Source of the DNA: Thermococcus sp. | GTDB lineage: Archaea > Methanobacteriota_B > Thermococci > Thermococcales > Thermococcaceae | Assembly (NCBI GenBank): GCA_021160985.1 | Contig: JAGHBN010000175.1 | Span: 1-21,483 of the forward strand | Direction: 5' to 3' | DNA: 21,483 nt | Position numbers and translations under genes: made by a program | The notes under the pieces: model-generated | Database searches by the model: none | The model's input: the letters and a program-made list of their open reading frames with translations, nothing else | What the model was told of the DNA's origin: nothing | Shown: piece after piece, positions 1 through 5,785 of the stretch | Layout: each line of letters begins with the position of its first letter | Position numbering within the stretch: position 1 is the stretch's first letter

Positions 1-622
1 CGAGCTCCCTCACGAAGAAACCGCTGGGGTGAGAGTTGAGGCTTATCACGCGGTTTCCAAGCTCGCGCTGGAGGTACGGAGAAAGAATGCTCCCGGCGCC
101 GTTTCCAGAATCAACGACGACGGTGTAAGGGTCATCGAGGTGAACCATCTCAAGGGCCTTTTTTATGTACTCCCCCCGCGGGTCGGCCTTTCTGAGCGTT
201 CCAATCTCGTTCCAGGGGGCCTTTTTGAAGTTCCCGGATTCCAGAATAGCCTCAAGCTCGGCCTCCATGTCGGGGGTGTATGCCATCCCGTTGCTCTGCC
301 AGACTTTTATACCGTTGTACTCGGGCGGGTTGTGGGAGGCAGTGATCGTTACGCCTGCATCTGCACCGTAGAGCCTGATGGCGAAGCCGGTCAGGGGCGT
401 GGGCGCGAGGCCGATATCTATGACGTCAACGCCCGCAGAGAGAAGCCCGCTTATTACAGCCCGCTTGAGGGTCTCACCGCTCGTCCTCGTGTCCTTACCG
501 ACCACCACCGTGCCGCCGCCGAGGTACGTTCCAAGCGCCTTTCCGACCTTCAAAGCCAGCTCCGGCGTCAGCTTATCGTTGACGACCTCCCTGATACCGC
601 TGGTTCCGAAGTACTTCCCCAT
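1..622 (-). CDS. Phosphohexomutase (phosphomannomutase/phosphoglucomutase family), 3' part missing
   Basis: The 207 visible residues form the N-terminal part of an alpha-D-phosphohexomutase, an enzyme that moves phosphate between C1 and C6 of hexoses for sugar nucleotide and glycan synthesis. Visible marks are the N-terminal FGTSGIRE, a VVGKDTRTSGE segment and the phosphoserine loop TASHNPPEYNG, whose Ser takes part in phosphoryl transfer. Full members are about 450 residues, so more than half lies beyond the left edge. The ATG at 622 is preceded by a GGTGGTG ribosome binding site and by its own TATA box (665-674). From memory it is closest to the Pyrococcus/Thermococcus PMM/PGM type rather than the phosphopentomutase paralogue. 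The preferred substrate cannot be read from this fragment. Confidence 0.93.
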   Translation of the reverse strand, partial: MGKYFGTSGIREVVNDKLTPELALKVGKALGTYLGGGTVVVGKDTRTSGETLKRAVISGLLSAGVDVIDIGLAPTPLTGFAIRLYGADAGVTITASHNPPEYNGIKVWQSNGMAYTPDMEAELEAILESGNFKKAPWNEIGTLRKADPRGEYIKKALEMVHLDDPYTVVVDSGNGAGSILSPYLQRELGNRVISLNSHPSGFFVREL

Positions 623-664
623 GAGCACCACCCGTGAGAATTATGGGAGGTGTTCGGACGCGGG

Positions 665-674
665 AAATATAATT
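665..674 (-). promoter_or_regulatory. TATA box of the phosphohexomutase gene
   Basis: On the minus strand the sequence reads AATTATATTT. Its centre (about 669) predicts transcription from about 643, leaving a leader of about 20 nt that includes the GGTGGTG site. The gene can therefore be transcribed apart from its upstream neighbour although only 59 bp separate them. Confidence 0.55.
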
Positions 675-681
675 TTTCCGC

Positions 682-1131
682 TCAGATGCTGAAGAAGCCG
701 CCACCCTTCACCTTGATGCCGGCCGCTTTGAAGGCCTCCTTGATCTTCTTCACGCTCATTGACCCGGGGTTGGCCTTGAAGTTGATGTTTTTGCGCCCCT
801 TTATCTCCAGCTCGTCCATCTTTCCGCCATCGTAGTCCCCGGTTTTGAGCTTGACCTCCCTGATGTCAGCCATCGGGATGACGAAGTTCTCCTCCGACTC
901 CTCCAGTATCTCGCTCGGCTCCATCTCGTAGTACCTCTCGCTGTAGCCGGAGGCGACGCCAGCCAGGTAGCCGGTGATGCCGCTGGCCTCCTCCTTTCCC
1001 TTTGCTATCGTTTCCTTCGTGATGTGGGCCGCTATGACCCTCTCATTCGTTATCACGAGGTTGACCGCCGCCGAGCTCAGAAAACCCTTCTTATAAGACA
1101 CTCTGGGCACAACGTAAAGTACATTCTCCAT
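682..1131 (-). CDS. Small PH-like domain protein of unknown function
   Basis: A 149-residue protein with no signal peptide or membrane helix. The pattern VNLVITNERVIAA, followed later by FVIPMADIREVKLK, resembles bacterial PH-like (bPH) domains, in which a beta strand with 'VT..R(V/I)' precedes a strand with 'I....I..V'. The C-terminal part is lysine- and glycine-rich and ends in KGGGFFSI. Two in-frame ATGs exist. I prefer the one at 1131 because GGAG lies 9 nt upstream of it, whereas it abuts the first ATG (1140). A TATA box at 1198-1205 predicts a leader of about 45 nt. Function and ligand are unknown. The gene at 3509 carries a comparable segment (LLVTDRRIIYL). Confidence 0.8.
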   Translation of the reverse strand: MENVLYVVPRVSYKKGFLSSAAVNLVITNERVIAAHITKETIAKGKEEASGITGYLAGVASGYSERYYEMEPSEILEESEENFVIPMADIREVKLKTGDYDGGKMDELEIKGRKNINFKANPGSMSVKKIKEAFKAAGIKVKGGGFFSI

Positions 1132-1197
1132 AGGAACCATCTCCAGACTTAGAAAGGGCGAAAGAACCGTCCTCCTAAATCACCTAAGGCGCCATCA

Positions 1198-1205
1198 CTT
1201 ATATA
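1198..1205 (-). promoter_or_regulatory. TATA box of the PH-like gene
   Basis: The minus strand reads TATATAAG, a near-consensus archaeal TATA element. The predicted transcription start is about 1175. It lies only about 20 bp from an oppositely oriented TATA element at 1224-1230. Confidence 0.6.
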
Positions 1206-1223
1206 CCCACCGCCCAACAGACG

Positions 1224-1230
1224 TATATAA
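1224..1230 (+). promoter_or_regulatory. Orphan plus-strand TATA element
   Basis: TATATAA on the plus strand predicts transcription from about 1253, with no recognised gene downstream before the convergent lipoprotein gene ends at 1371. The 5-bp arms AGACG (1220-1224) and CGTCT (1246-1250) flank it. It may drive a short transcript that contains the small ORF at 1285-1347, or it may be a chance AT-rich match. Confidence 0.35.
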
Positions 1231-1284
1231 CTACAGGGGAGGCGTCTACTTCGGCTACCGTGCAGGGAGACGGAAGAGGAGAGA

Positions 1285-1347
1285 ATGGAGCGCATAATCC
1301 GGGAATTCAGTAGTATGGAATGGAAAATAGAAGGAGAGGAGCCCTAA
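1285..1347 (+). CDS. Candidate 20-residue small protein
   Basis: ATG at 1285 opens a 20-codon frame beginning MERIIREF and ending EGEEP. A purine-rich GGAAGAGGAG stands just before the start, and a plus-strand TATA element lies about 60 bp upstream. The stop codon is the loop of a hairpin at 1334-1358. The region 1132-1370 holds nothing else that looks coding. A frame this short is easily a chance event, and no family is recognised. An alternative is a short non-coding transcript. Confidence 0.2.
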   Translation: MERIIREFSSMEWKIEGEEP

Positions 1348-1358
1348 GGGAGCCTCTC
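1334..1358 (-). terminator. Hairpin downstream of the lipoprotein gene
   Basis: GAGAGG pairs with CCTCTC and CCC pairs with GGG around a TAA loop, with an AG/AG internal mismatch. The hairpin starts 12 bp after the minus-strand stop at 1371. Read on the minus strand it is followed by CTTCTATTTTCC, a pyrimidine tract that suits archaeal termination. Confidence 0.4.
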
Positions 1359-1370
1359 GATATGCCGGTT

Positions 1371-2081
1371 TCAGCTGTTGAAGGACGCTATCTCCTCCCC
1401 CTCGGGGTTCAGCACGTAGATGACCACGTTTCCACCGAGTTCCTGAGACAGTTCCGACGCCATCCCCCTGTAGGCGTTCTCGGCGTCCCCTATCTCATCC
1501 CCGCTCTCGAAGGAGCTCATGGCGCTTATCCTGTAGGGATTGCTCCCGTCTATGAAGATGTCCCACGGACCGCTTCCGGCGAAGGAAACCGCGTAGTCGA
1601 GAACCTTCTGGGCATCATCTACACTAACGCCGGAGTACCAGACGGTTATGCCGTTCGACTCGATGTAGGCGTACTTGCTCTCCGCCGAGAAGACCTCCTT
1701 TTCATCGCCGTTCAGGAGTTTCAGCGTAAGTTTTGCCCCGTTAAAAACGTCCTGCGACATTTTCGACGCCATTACCTTCACGTAGAAAGCCGTTCTCCCG
1801 TCAATGTCGCTTGCACTGGCGTAGGGGGTCGTCACCTCGACCGTGTAGGAATCCCCGCTCTTAGAGACGTAAACGTCCGTTTTCCCGTTTATCTGAAAGT
1901 TGTCCCTTACAAAGTTCAGGACCGCTTTGGCCTTCGAGAGGGACACGTCGTCGGAGTAGTGCACCGTTACATCGTTTATCGTGAGGGTCTTCTCCGTTTT
2001 CACGTTCGTGTCCGGGTTTTCACAGCCGGCCGCGATGACCAATAGGGCCACCGCAAACAGGGCAAAGACGAGTTTTTTCAT
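1371..2081 (-). CDS. Secreted lipoprotein with a two-fold internal repeat, unknown function
   Basis: A 236-residue protein. Residues 1-19 are a lipoprotein signal peptide ending in the lipobox VIAAGC, so Cys20 is the likely lipid-anchored residue and the body faces outside the cell. The mature part holds two similar units: about 38-132, opening VTVHYSDDVSLSKAKAVL, and about 145-235, opening ITVWYSGVSVDDAQKVL. Each continues with a strand-rich segment and a later MAS.(M/L)SQ helix. The start ATG follows GGTGG. The upstream gene ends 9 bp before, so the two are probably cotranscribed. No enzyme motif was seen. A role in binding or cell-surface structure would be a guess. Confidence 0.85.
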   Translation of the reverse strand: MKKLVFALFAVALLVIAAGCENPDTNVKTEKTLTINDVTVHYSDDVSLSKAKAVLNFVRDNFQINGKTDVYVSKSGDSYTVEVTTPYASASDIDGRTAFYVKVMASKMSQDVFNGAKLTLKLLNGDEKEVFSAESKYAYIESNGITVWYSGVSVDDAQKVLDYAVSFAGSGPWDIFIDGSNPYRISAMSSFESGDEIGDAENAYRGMASELSQELGGNVVIYVLNPEGEEIASFNS

Positions 2082-2090
2082 TTTTCCACC

Positions 2091-2474
2091 TCACTTTTCC
2101 ACGAGTCTGTAAATCTCGATTTTAACCCCGTACGAATCAACACCGACGGGGGCCTTGTAGTCAATCCTGACCTGGAACGGCTGGGTTGAGCCGTATATCA
2201 TATTATCCGTTTCCGATTCGGTCAGGACGTTGCCGCTCTCGTCGAGTATAATTATCTTCTCGACCGTCCCCTCGCCCTCGGCGGTTATCTTGTACGTTCC
2301 CGGCTCAAGCACGTGGCTGAGGTAGAAAACATCACCGCTCACCGTCTCGGTCTTGACCTCCACAGGAACCTTGTCATAGGCTGTATCGTAATAGTACTGC
2401 ATTCCAAAGATTGCCGCAATTCCTAGGAAGAGGAGCAGGAAGAAGCCAACGACGAGTTTTTTTATGATACCCAT
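2091..2474 (-). CDS. Signal-anchored extracellular beta-rich protein, unknown function
   Basis: A 127-residue protein whose N-terminus (MGIIKK, then about 20 hydrophobic residues) is a signal anchor or signal peptide. The rest is strand-rich (GDVFYLSHVLEPGTYKIT, then VEKIIILDESGNVL and YGVKIEIYRLVEK), resembling the small beta-sandwich domains of pre-peptidase C-terminal type; this resemblance is weak. The frame is open further upstream, but the ATG at 2474 is chosen because it follows GGAGGTGAT, the strongest ribosome binding site in the window, and because it puts the hydrophobic segment at the N-terminus. The lipoprotein gene follows after 9 bp, which suggests a joint extracellular role. 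I saw no convincing TATA box in the 149 bp upstream. Confidence 0.8.
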   Translation of the reverse strand: MGIIKKLVVGFFLLLFLGIAAIFGMQYYYDTAYDKVPVEVKTETVSGDVFYLSHVLEPGTYKITAEGEGTVEKIIILDESGNVLTESETDNMIYGSTQPFQVRIDYKAPVGVDSYGVKIEIYRLVEK

Positions 2475-2623
2475 TTTTATCACCTCCACACAGTTAGCAA
2501 CCATCATAACATCAAACCCCTCTCGCGGAAAAGAAAAGCGGGAGCGGGTTCGATTTAGCCAGTTACGCATTTCTGGGTAATAAGCCTTTCGGAAAAGAAA
2601 ATTCAGGAAAACGGCAGACGAAA

Positions 2624-3403
2624 TCACCCTTCCCGAAGTTTATTCGCCAGCTTCATCAGCTTCTTCGCCCTCTCAAGCGAGACCTCGTTTTCGACCTTAC
2701 CATCACGCTTTATCCACGTGCCGACGATGAAGCCGTCGGCGTGCTCCCAGAGCTCCGGAAGGTTGTCGTAGGAGGTGCCGGACCCCACCAGAACTGGAAC
2801 CTGCGAGATCCTCTTCGCAAGTGCCAGTTTTTCCACATCAACGGGCTTTCCGGTGGCCCTGCCGCTGACGACGATTGCATCGGCGAGACCGCGCTCGACG
2901 GTGTCCCTTACCGCGTCCTCGAAGGCGAAGAAGTGAACCGCGTGCTTTACGTGCACATCGGCAAAGACCTTGATTTTGCTCGGGAGGAGCTTTCTGAGCT
3001 TAGCAAGCTCGTGGGCGATGCCCTCTATGACGCCCTGGTCTGTGTAGGCGACGCCGCTCAGGACGTTCACCCTTATGAAGTCGGCCCTTACGGCGTAAGC
3101 TATGGAGTAGGCCGCTATGCCGTCGTTCCTCAGGACGTTGATGCCGAGCGGGACGCTTACCTCGTCGCGGACTGCTTTTGCGACGGCAGTAAAAGCGGCA
3201 ACGGTCGTCTTGTCCACGTACTTCGGGAACGGGACATCGCCAAAGTTCTCGACCATTATCGCATCGAAGCCCGCCTTCTCCAGAGTCCGGGCATCTCTGA
3301 TGGCGGCTTCAATGACAGCCTCAAAGTCCCCGTCGTAGAGGTATGAGCCGGGGAGGGGTTTGAGATGAACCATGCCTATGAGAGGTTTATTATCGAAGTC
3401 CAT
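2624..3403 (-). CDS. BtpA family TIM-barrel protein
   Basis: About 259 residues, the usual size of the BtpA/SgcQ family, with the family opening PLIGMVHLKPLPGS, then GFDAIMVENFGDVPF, VPLGINVLRND and the phosphate-loop-like DAIVVSGRATGKP and VPVLVGSGTS. BtpA was named for a role in photosystem I biogenesis in cyanobacteria. In Thermococcales, which are not phototrophic, the role is unknown and the fold suggests a small-molecule enzyme. Two adjacent ATGs (3406, 3403) follow GGTGAG; the second has the better spacing. The gene is divergent from the PH/SHOCT gene at 3509. Downstream on the minus strand a T-rich stretch near 2590-2610 may end transcription. Confidence 0.85.
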   Translation of the reverse strand: MDFDNKPLIGMVHLKPLPGSYLYDGDFEAVIEAAIRDARTLEKAGFDAIMVENFGDVPFPKYVDKTTVAAFTAVAKAVRDEVSVPLGINVLRNDGIAAYSIAYAVRADFIRVNVLSGVAYTDQGVIEGIAHELAKLRKLLPSKIKVFADVHVKHAVHFFAFEDAVRDTVERGLADAIVVSGRATGKPVDVEKLALAKRISQVPVLVGSGTSYDNLPELWEHADGFIVGTWIKRDGKVENEVSLERAKKLMKLANKLREG

Positions 3404-3432
3404 CATCTCACCGGGTAAAGATTGTAAAGGAT

Positions 3433-3483
3433 GTTAATAACTCCTACGTATGGATATGGAAAGTGTGATATAGGGTGAACCCT
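3433..3483. promoter_or_regulatory. Divergent promoter region with a small palindrome
   Basis: The minus-strand TATA candidate TTATTAAC (3433-3440) fits transcription of the BtpA gene from about 3411. The plus-strand candidate GATATAGG (about 3467-3474) fits transcription of the PH/SHOCT gene from about 3496. AGGGTGAACCCT (3472-3483) is an inverted repeat lying between that plus-strand TATA box and its predicted start, a classic place for a repressor site. Whether any protein binds it is unknown. Confidence 0.4.
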
Positions 3484-3508
3484 AAAGGGAGAGATTAGGT
3501 GTAAAGAT

Positions 3509-4096
3509 ATGGGCGCTATAGAAAACCCTGAGCTTCCAAAATCTGTGATTAGGCACCTCGAGCCGGACGAAGAGGTTCTGTTTGCCATCAAGAAGAAGAT
3601 AAGCCTCGAGAAGCCGAAGTGGCTCCTCGTGACCGACAGGAGGATAATCTACCTCGACGAGAAGGTTCTCGGCAGGTACGATCTCAAGGCGATTCCGTAT
3701 CAGAAGCTGGAGCAGGTAACGGTTAAGCTCGGTGTCATGAGCTCCGAGTTTATAATCGAAGGGGAGGAGAACATAACCCTCAAACTGGGCTGGATGAACA
3801 AGAAGGAAGCCAGAAAGGCAATCAGTGCAATAAAAGATGCTCTCAATGCAATAGCGGTGGAGCCCGTCTCGATAGACGTCAAAAAGAAACTGACGAACGA
3901 AACATGGGTGTTAAAGAAGCCCAAGGAGTTCGTAACGAGAACCGCGCCTGCAGGGACACTCATCCATCATCCCTCCACCAAAAAGGAAGAGGATCCTCTC
4001 GAACAGCTCAAGAAGCTTAAAGAACTCTACGACATGGGAGTTATATCACCGGAGGAGTACGAAGAAAAGAGGAAGAAACTTCTCGAACAGATTTGA
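3509..4096 (+). CDS. PH-like domain protein with C-terminal SHOCT motif
   Basis: A 195-residue soluble protein. Residues about 15-110 look like a bacterial PH-like domain: EEVLFAIKKKI, KWLLVTDRRIIYLDE, IPYQKLEQVTVKLG. A variable linker follows. The last 32 residues (DPLEQLKKLKELYDMGVISPEEYEEKRKKLL) match the SHOCT motif, a short helical hairpin with a conserved G.IS.EE(Y/F)E..K core found at the ends of many otherwise unrelated proteins. PH-like plus SHOCT is a common bacterial pairing of unknown role. The ATG follows AGGTGT at suitable spacing. It is convergent with the DUF257 gene, whose stop lies 1 bp away. Confidence 0.85.
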   Translation: MGAIENPELPKSVIRHLEPDEEVLFAIKKKISLEKPKWLLVTDRRIIYLDEKVLGRYDLKAIPYQKLEQVTVKLGVMSSEFIIEGEENITLKLGWMNKKEARKAISAIKDALNAIAVEPVSIDVKKKLTNETWVLKKPKEFVTRTAPAGTLIHHPSTKKEEDPLEQLKKLKELYDMGVISPEEYEEKRKKLLEQI

Positions 4097-4097
4097 G

Positions 4098-4772
4098 TCA
4101 GAGCTTTCCTTCCCGTATTTCCCCCATTTCCATGACGACGCTGGTTCCGATTATGCTTTCATCACAGGCTTTTAGGACATCCAGCCTGTAGTTTATTCCC
4201 TCCCTTCCCCACCGGAATATGCTGCTCGAAATCTCCTCCAAGAAAGGCAACATCTCTGGGGAGAGCTCCTTCACCGCATCCTCGTTCATGAAATAGAAGG
4301 CTACCCTGCTCCCCCTGCCGACGAAGCCCGCTATGTTCCGGAGCAGCCTCATAAGCTCGCGTCTGTTGAAGAGGCCAAACAGCCTGTAAATCCCGAGAAC
4401 GGGGTTTATAATGGTCTCCCCCAAGTCAAGGTTCTTATAGATGGCGTCGTAATACTTGAAGTCGAGCCGGTACTTGTCAACATCCAGCATTCCCTTTACA
4501 TTTCCAACTTCACTGGAACCGCCTATCTTAATGACCGATGCGTGCAGTAGCCCTTCAACGTCAAACCCCATCAGCTTGAGGCGCATTATGTACTCGGGGA
4601 ACGTGTCGACCACGTCATCCACAAGCAAGCTTCTGCCCTTAACAAAGGAATAGTTCTGGAGCAGTGCCAGCAGAAGCTCGGGGGACGAGTACGCTTTATA
4701 TTCTACCAGAACAGTCTCTCCAGGAAAAAGTCCATCGAGTACCTTACCTACCCCACGCCCCACAATTAACAC
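4098..4772 (-). CDS. DUF257 family protein (Thermococcales-type, RecA/KaiC-like fold suspected)
   Basis: About 224 residues. The segment GLFPGETVLVEYKAYSSPELLLALLQNY is the usual opening of DUF257 proteins, a family I know mainly from Pyrococcus and Thermococcus; later segments SLLVDDVVDTF and GSRVAFYFMNEDAV fit. These proteins resemble KaiC/GvpD-like ATPases in outline but lack a Walker A motif. No ATG lies near the front. Possible starts are TTG 4778, GTG 4772 and GTG 4763. I chose GTG 4772 because the TATA box at 4794-4801 predicts transcription from about 4771-4772, so the mRNA would be leaderless; TTG 4778 would lie upstream of that start. Function is unknown. Confidence 0.75.
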   Translation of the reverse strand: MLIVGRGVGKVLDGLFPGETVLVEYKAYSSPELLLALLQNYSFVKGRSLLVDDVVDTFPEYIMRLKLMGFDVEGLLHASVIKIGGSSEVGNVKGMLDVDKYRLDFKYYDAIYKNLDLGETIINPVLGIYRLFGLFNRRELMRLLRNIAGFVGRGSRVAFYFMNEDAVKELSPEMLPFLEEISSSIFRWGREGINYRLDVLKACDESIIGTSVVMEMGEIREGKL

Positions 4773-4793
4773 CCACAAGGTTTAAGGCATTTT

Positions 4794-4801
4794 ATTATAA
4801 A
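4794..4801 (-). promoter_or_regulatory. TATA box of the DUF257 gene
   Basis: The minus strand reads TTTATAAT, inside TTTTTATAATAAAA. Its centre is about 26 nt upstream of the GTG at 4772, and no ribosome binding site precedes any of the candidate starts. Confidence 0.6.
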
Positions 4802-4903
4802 AAGATACTCCCCCACATCATACCTAGGCCCCAAAATGTAAAAACGCAAACAAAAATGGGAAGAAAAGTAAAAAGATGAGTGTGAGAAGCAAAAACCGGT
4901 GGA

Positions 4904-4951
4904 AATAAAAAGGGAACGATACTCCATAGAGGGATGAACCACAGGGTTTAA
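4904..4951 (+). promoter_or_regulatory. Promoter of the wHTH operon with a possible five-codon upstream ORF
   Basis: AATAAAAA (4904-4911) is the best TATA candidate before the regulator gene and predicts transcription from about 4933-4934. At exactly 4934 stands ATGAACCACAGGGTTTAA, a five-codon frame (MNHRV) ending 9 bp before the regulator's ATG at 4961. The rest of the gap 4802-4903 is A-rich and shows no gene. Confidence 0.35.
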
Positions 4952-4960
4952 GGGTCAAAA

Positions 4961-5470
4961 ATGGAGAGGCGTAATGAAGTCCTCGAGGTCATACGGAATA
5001 AACCGGGGATAACCTTCAGACAACTTGCTAGAGAGCTGGAGATAGGTATAGGGGACCTACAGTATCACCTACGAAGACTGGAAAAGGAGGGCATCGTGTT
5101 TTCCAGGAGAATCGGGAAAAGACGGTATTTGTTCCCCAAGGGCTTTGAAGAGAATGCGCAGAGGCTCCTCATAGCAATATCGACAGACACCCGGAGAAGA
5201 ATCCTCCTGCTCCTGATGAGGGGCCCCCTCTCCCAGGGCGAAATAGCAACCTCCCTCGGCCTCAGCCAACCAACCGTAAGTTATCACATGGGCGAACTGA
5301 AAAAGTTGGGAATCGTGAAGACAGAGGAAAGAGGAAAAAGCGTGATATATCACCTGAACTACGACCCTGAGACCATAGCGCGGATAATCAAGGAATACAG
5401 ACCAAGCATATGGGAGAACCTTGCAGACAGGCTCATAGATCTCCTGACCGGGATAGGTGATGAGAAATGA
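4961..5470 (+). CDS. Tandem winged-helix transcriptional regulator (ArsR/MarR-like)
   Basis: A 169-residue cytosolic DNA-binding protein with two winged helix-turn-helix domains. The first (about 1-60) has GITFRQLARELEIGIGDLQYHLRRLEKEGIV and a wing RRIGKRRYLFP. The second (about 68-135) has RRRILLLLMRGPLSQGEIATSLGLSQPTVSYHMGELKKLGIV and a wing TEERGKSVIYHL. The helical C-terminal tail may be for dimerisation. The double arrangement is common in archaeal regulators of membrane and stress genes. GGGT lies 5 nt before the ATG. Its last codons overlap the next gene (ATGA type overlap), so translation of the two is coupled. A secreted protease follows 58 bp after that. No ligand-binding domain is visible; sensing may come from the membrane partner. 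Self-regulation is likely but not shown. Confidence 0.9.
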   Translation: MERRNEVLEVIRNKPGITFRQLARELEIGIGDLQYHLRRLEKEGIVFSRRIGKRRYLFPKGFEENAQRLLIAISTDTRRRILLLLMRGPLSQGEIATSLGLSQPTVSYHMGELKKLGIVKTEERGKSVIYHLNYDPETIARIIKEYRPSIWENLADRLIDLLTGIGDEK

Positions 5471-5727
5471 TGAGCATGGAAATAACCCTCGCGCTCATAG
5501 CGGTGGTACTATCCCTGATCCTCGCTAAAGTTTCATTCGTAGCTTACAAAAAGAGCCATTTGAGACCAGCACTGTACCTGCTCATGGCGTTCCTGCTGCT
5601 GGCTGTTAAAAAAGGGGTTGAACTGCTGCAGCTGACGGAACGTGTGGAGAGGGACGTGGGGTTAGCAATTGGAGGACTCGAGGCAGTATTCTTGATTCTC
5701 CTCGTTCTGGCCCTCTGGAGACGTTAG
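5467..5727 (+). CDS. Small three-helix membrane protein paired with the regulator
   Basis: An 86-residue protein with three predicted membrane helices: about residues 5-25, 33-52 and 64-84. Short charged turns lie between them (YKKSHLR and LTERVERD) and the tail is WRR. The first ATG overlaps the regulator's stop and follows GGTGAT; ATGs at 5470 and 5476 are alternatives. Small three-helix proteins cotranscribed with winged-helix regulators are known in other archaea (for example the haloarchaeal DUF7521 type); whether this protein belongs to that family needs a profile search. It plausibly tethers or modulates the regulator at the membrane, which is inference. Confidence 0.85.
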   Translation: MMSMEITLALIAVVLSLILAKVSFVAYKKSHLRPALYLLMAFLLLAVKKGVELLQLTERVERDVGLAIGGLEAVFLILLVLALWRR

Positions 5728-5746
5728 AGAGTTGCACCACAAACCC

Positions 5747-5754
5747 TTTATTAA
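5747..5754 (+). promoter_or_regulatory. TATA box of the Lon-like protease gene
   Basis: TTTATTAA predicts transcription from about 5776, at or next to the GGTGGTG ribosome binding site (5775-5781) before the ATG at 5786. The protease can thus be expressed apart from the two upstream genes. Confidence 0.5.
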
Positions 5755-5785
5755 TTTTCAAAAAACGAAATAGCGGTGGTGAAAG

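Noticed and set aside
1320..2045. A 241-codon open frame on the plus strand opposite the lipoprotein gene.
   Set aside because: It is the shadow of the minus-strand gene, has no membrane, motif or start-site logic, and the minus-strand frame has a clear signal peptide and lipobox.
4804..4925. GATACTCC occurring twice (4804-4811, 4918-4925) around the DUF257/regulator promoter region.
   Set aside because: An 8-bp repeat in about 160 bp of A-rich sequence is within chance, and the spacing and symmetry do not suggest a binding site.
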